Source of the DNA: an uncultured Lentisphaeria bacterium
GTDB lineage: Bacteria; Verrucomicrobiota; Lentisphaeria; Victivallales; UBA1829
Direction: 5' to 3'
Assembly (NCBI GenBank): GCA_905211485.1
Contig: CAJMAW010000174.1
Span: 1-5,489, forward strand
DNA: 5,489 bases
Part shown: positions 4,549 to 5,489 of the stretch, piece after piece
Layout of the letters: each line of letters starts with the position of its first letter
Position numbering within the stretch: the stretch's first letter is position 1
Position numbers and translations under genes: made by a program
The notes under the pieces: generated by a model
Database searches by the model: none
Told to the model about the DNA's origin: nothing
The model's input: only the letters and a program-made list of their open reading frames with translations

Positions 4549-5489
4549 ATGGCAAAACTCCGGTTCGGACTGGTCGGATGCGGGCAGATCGCAAAGTGCA
4601 ACCACGCCCCGGAAATGGCGAAACTCCCGCGCAGCAAAGCGGAAATCACCGCACTTTACGACATCAAACGGGGAAAGGCGGAACAATTCGCCAGAGAAAA
4701 AAATCTCAATGCGAAAATCTGCAGATCCTATGAAGAGCTCCTGGCTTCGGACATCGACTGCGTCATCATCGCGACTCCGAACTGTTTCCATTTCCCGCAG
4801 ACCATGGAGGCCCTGAAGGCCGGGAAACATGTGCTGGTCGAAAAACCCATGGCCTCCCGGGTGGAGGATGCGGATAAGATGATCCGCCTGAGTCTGGAGA
4901 AGAATCTGGTTCTTCAGGTGAACCAGTCCCTGCGTTTTTCGCCGCTTTATGCGGAAATGAGCAGGCGCATTGCGGAGGGGGCCATCGGCAAACCGATGCA
5001 CATCCGCTGCATCCGGGCGGCGACGAGCAGTCCGGAAGTGGGCTGGTCGCCCGGAGCCGTCTGGTTCGTGAAGAAGAAATATGAAGGCAGTCTCGTCACG
5101 GACATCGCCGTTCACATGGCGGACTTTCTGCAATGGGCGTTCGGCCCGGTGAAGAAGATTCAGGCCGTCACGCGCTGTCTCTCGCACGAAGTGCCGGACA
5201 ATGTGAGCGCCGTCTTCGATTTCGCAAACGGCGCCACCGGAGTGCTGGAACTGAGCTGGACTTTCCCCATGGGGGAAGGCGCCGTCGCCGCCTATGGAGA
5301 CAAGGGCACTCTCAAAACCACGCCGGAAGGCTTTGAAATCATTCCCGCCGACAAAAAGAAGAAAACCATTGAGGTCAAGGCGGAAAAACTCAAGAGTCTG
5401 CCGGATTCCCATGCCGTCTTCGTCAAACGCATCGCCGAAGGATGCGCGGATGCCTGGGATGTCGGGAGAAGCGCCTTGGCGCTTTGCGT
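4549..5489 (+). CDS. Gfo/Idh/MocA family oxidoreductase (C-terminus cut by window edge)
   Basis: The first 313 residues of an NAD(P)-dependent oxidoreductase are present. Members act on sugars, inositols and related polyols in the cytoplasm. The N-terminal Rossmann domain starts with FGLVGCGQIAK at 6-16 (GxGxxA-type motif), then CVIIATPNCFHF at 71-82 and HVLVEKPMA at 94-102, where EKP carries the catalytic lysine K99. The C-terminal alpha/beta domain shows GSLVTDIAVHMAD at 180-192. This is the family DxxxHxxD motif with D185, H189 and D192, although the usual GGxxxD start is EGSLVTD. SHAVFVKRIAEG near the end matches the late family helix. The ATG at 4549 has AAAGGAA (4534-4540) at correct spacing. 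Family length is normally about 330-390 residues, so little is missing. It diverges from the SDR gene across a region with candidate operators, suggesting shared regulation. The substrate is not predictable from the sequence. Confidence 0.93.
   Translation, partial: MAKLRFGLVGCGQIAKCNHAPEMAKLPRSKAEITALYDIKRGKAEQFAREKNLNAKICRSYEELLASDIDCVIIATPNCFHFPQTMEALKAGKHVLVEKPMASRVEDADKMIRLSLEKNLVLQVNQSLRFSPLYAEMSRRIAEGAIGKPMHIRCIRAATSSPEVGWSPGAVWFVKKKYEGSLVTDIAVHMADFLQWAFGPVKKIQAVTRCLSHEVPDNVSAVFDFANGATGVLELSWTFPMGEGAVAAYGDKGTLKTTPEGFEIIPADKKKKTIEVKAEKLKSLPDSHAVFVKRIAEGCADAWDVGRSALALC

Noticed and set aside
4318..5412. A 364-codon open frame on the minus strand opposite the Gfo/Idh/MocA gene
   Set aside because: It runs across the divergent promoter region and mirrors the codons of a well-supported oxidoreductase. 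Its translation shows no domain.

Overview
This is a 5.5-kb piece of moderately GC-rich bacterial chromosome. Every gene in it can be assigned to a known family, and I see no mobile element, CRISPR array, RNA gene or clearly new system. The mix is a housekeeping cluster next to sugar-type oxidoreductases of the Gfo/Idh/MocA and extended-SDR families, with a LacI-like operator between two of them. That would suit a free-living or gut carbohydrate degrader, for example a member of the PVC group or Lentisphaerota. This placement is a low-confidence inference, because no phylogenetic marker is present.

Layout: positions 1-163 (minus strand) hold the first 54 codons of an unrecognised membrane-anchored protein. 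Positions 164-412 are non-coding, with a plausible minus-strand promoter and a striking polypyrimidine (plus strand) / polypurine (minus strand) tract. Positions 413-3129 form a tight minus-strand operon. Its transcription order is thiL (thiamine-monophosphate kinase), tsaE (ATPase of the tRNA t6A machinery), then two short-chain CHR/ChrA-family transporters. The junctions are a 4-nt gap followed by two ATGA overlaps, so the genes are probably translationally coupled. Positions 3130-3270 are a gap with no convincing promoter or terminator. Positions 3271-4209 (minus strand) encode an extended short-chain dehydrogenase/epimerase-like protein in which the usual catalytic lysine is a cysteine.

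Positions 4210-4548 are a divergent intergenic region. It contains a perfect-consensus sigma70-type promoter (TTGACA, 16 nt, TATAAT) firing leftward into the SDR gene, and a cluster of inverted repeats. The most ordered repeat has a LacI-family-like AAAAGCGCTTTT core. From 4549 to the right edge a Gfo/Idh/MocA oxidoreductase runs on the plus strand, cut off by the window end.

Working model: the strong leftward promoter drives the SDR gene. Because no terminator is visible after it, the same promoter may also feed thiL-tsaE-chrA-chrA. The SDR and Gfo/Idh/MocA genes, divergent around shared candidate operators, are the most likely co-regulated pair and may act on a related sugar substrate (inference).
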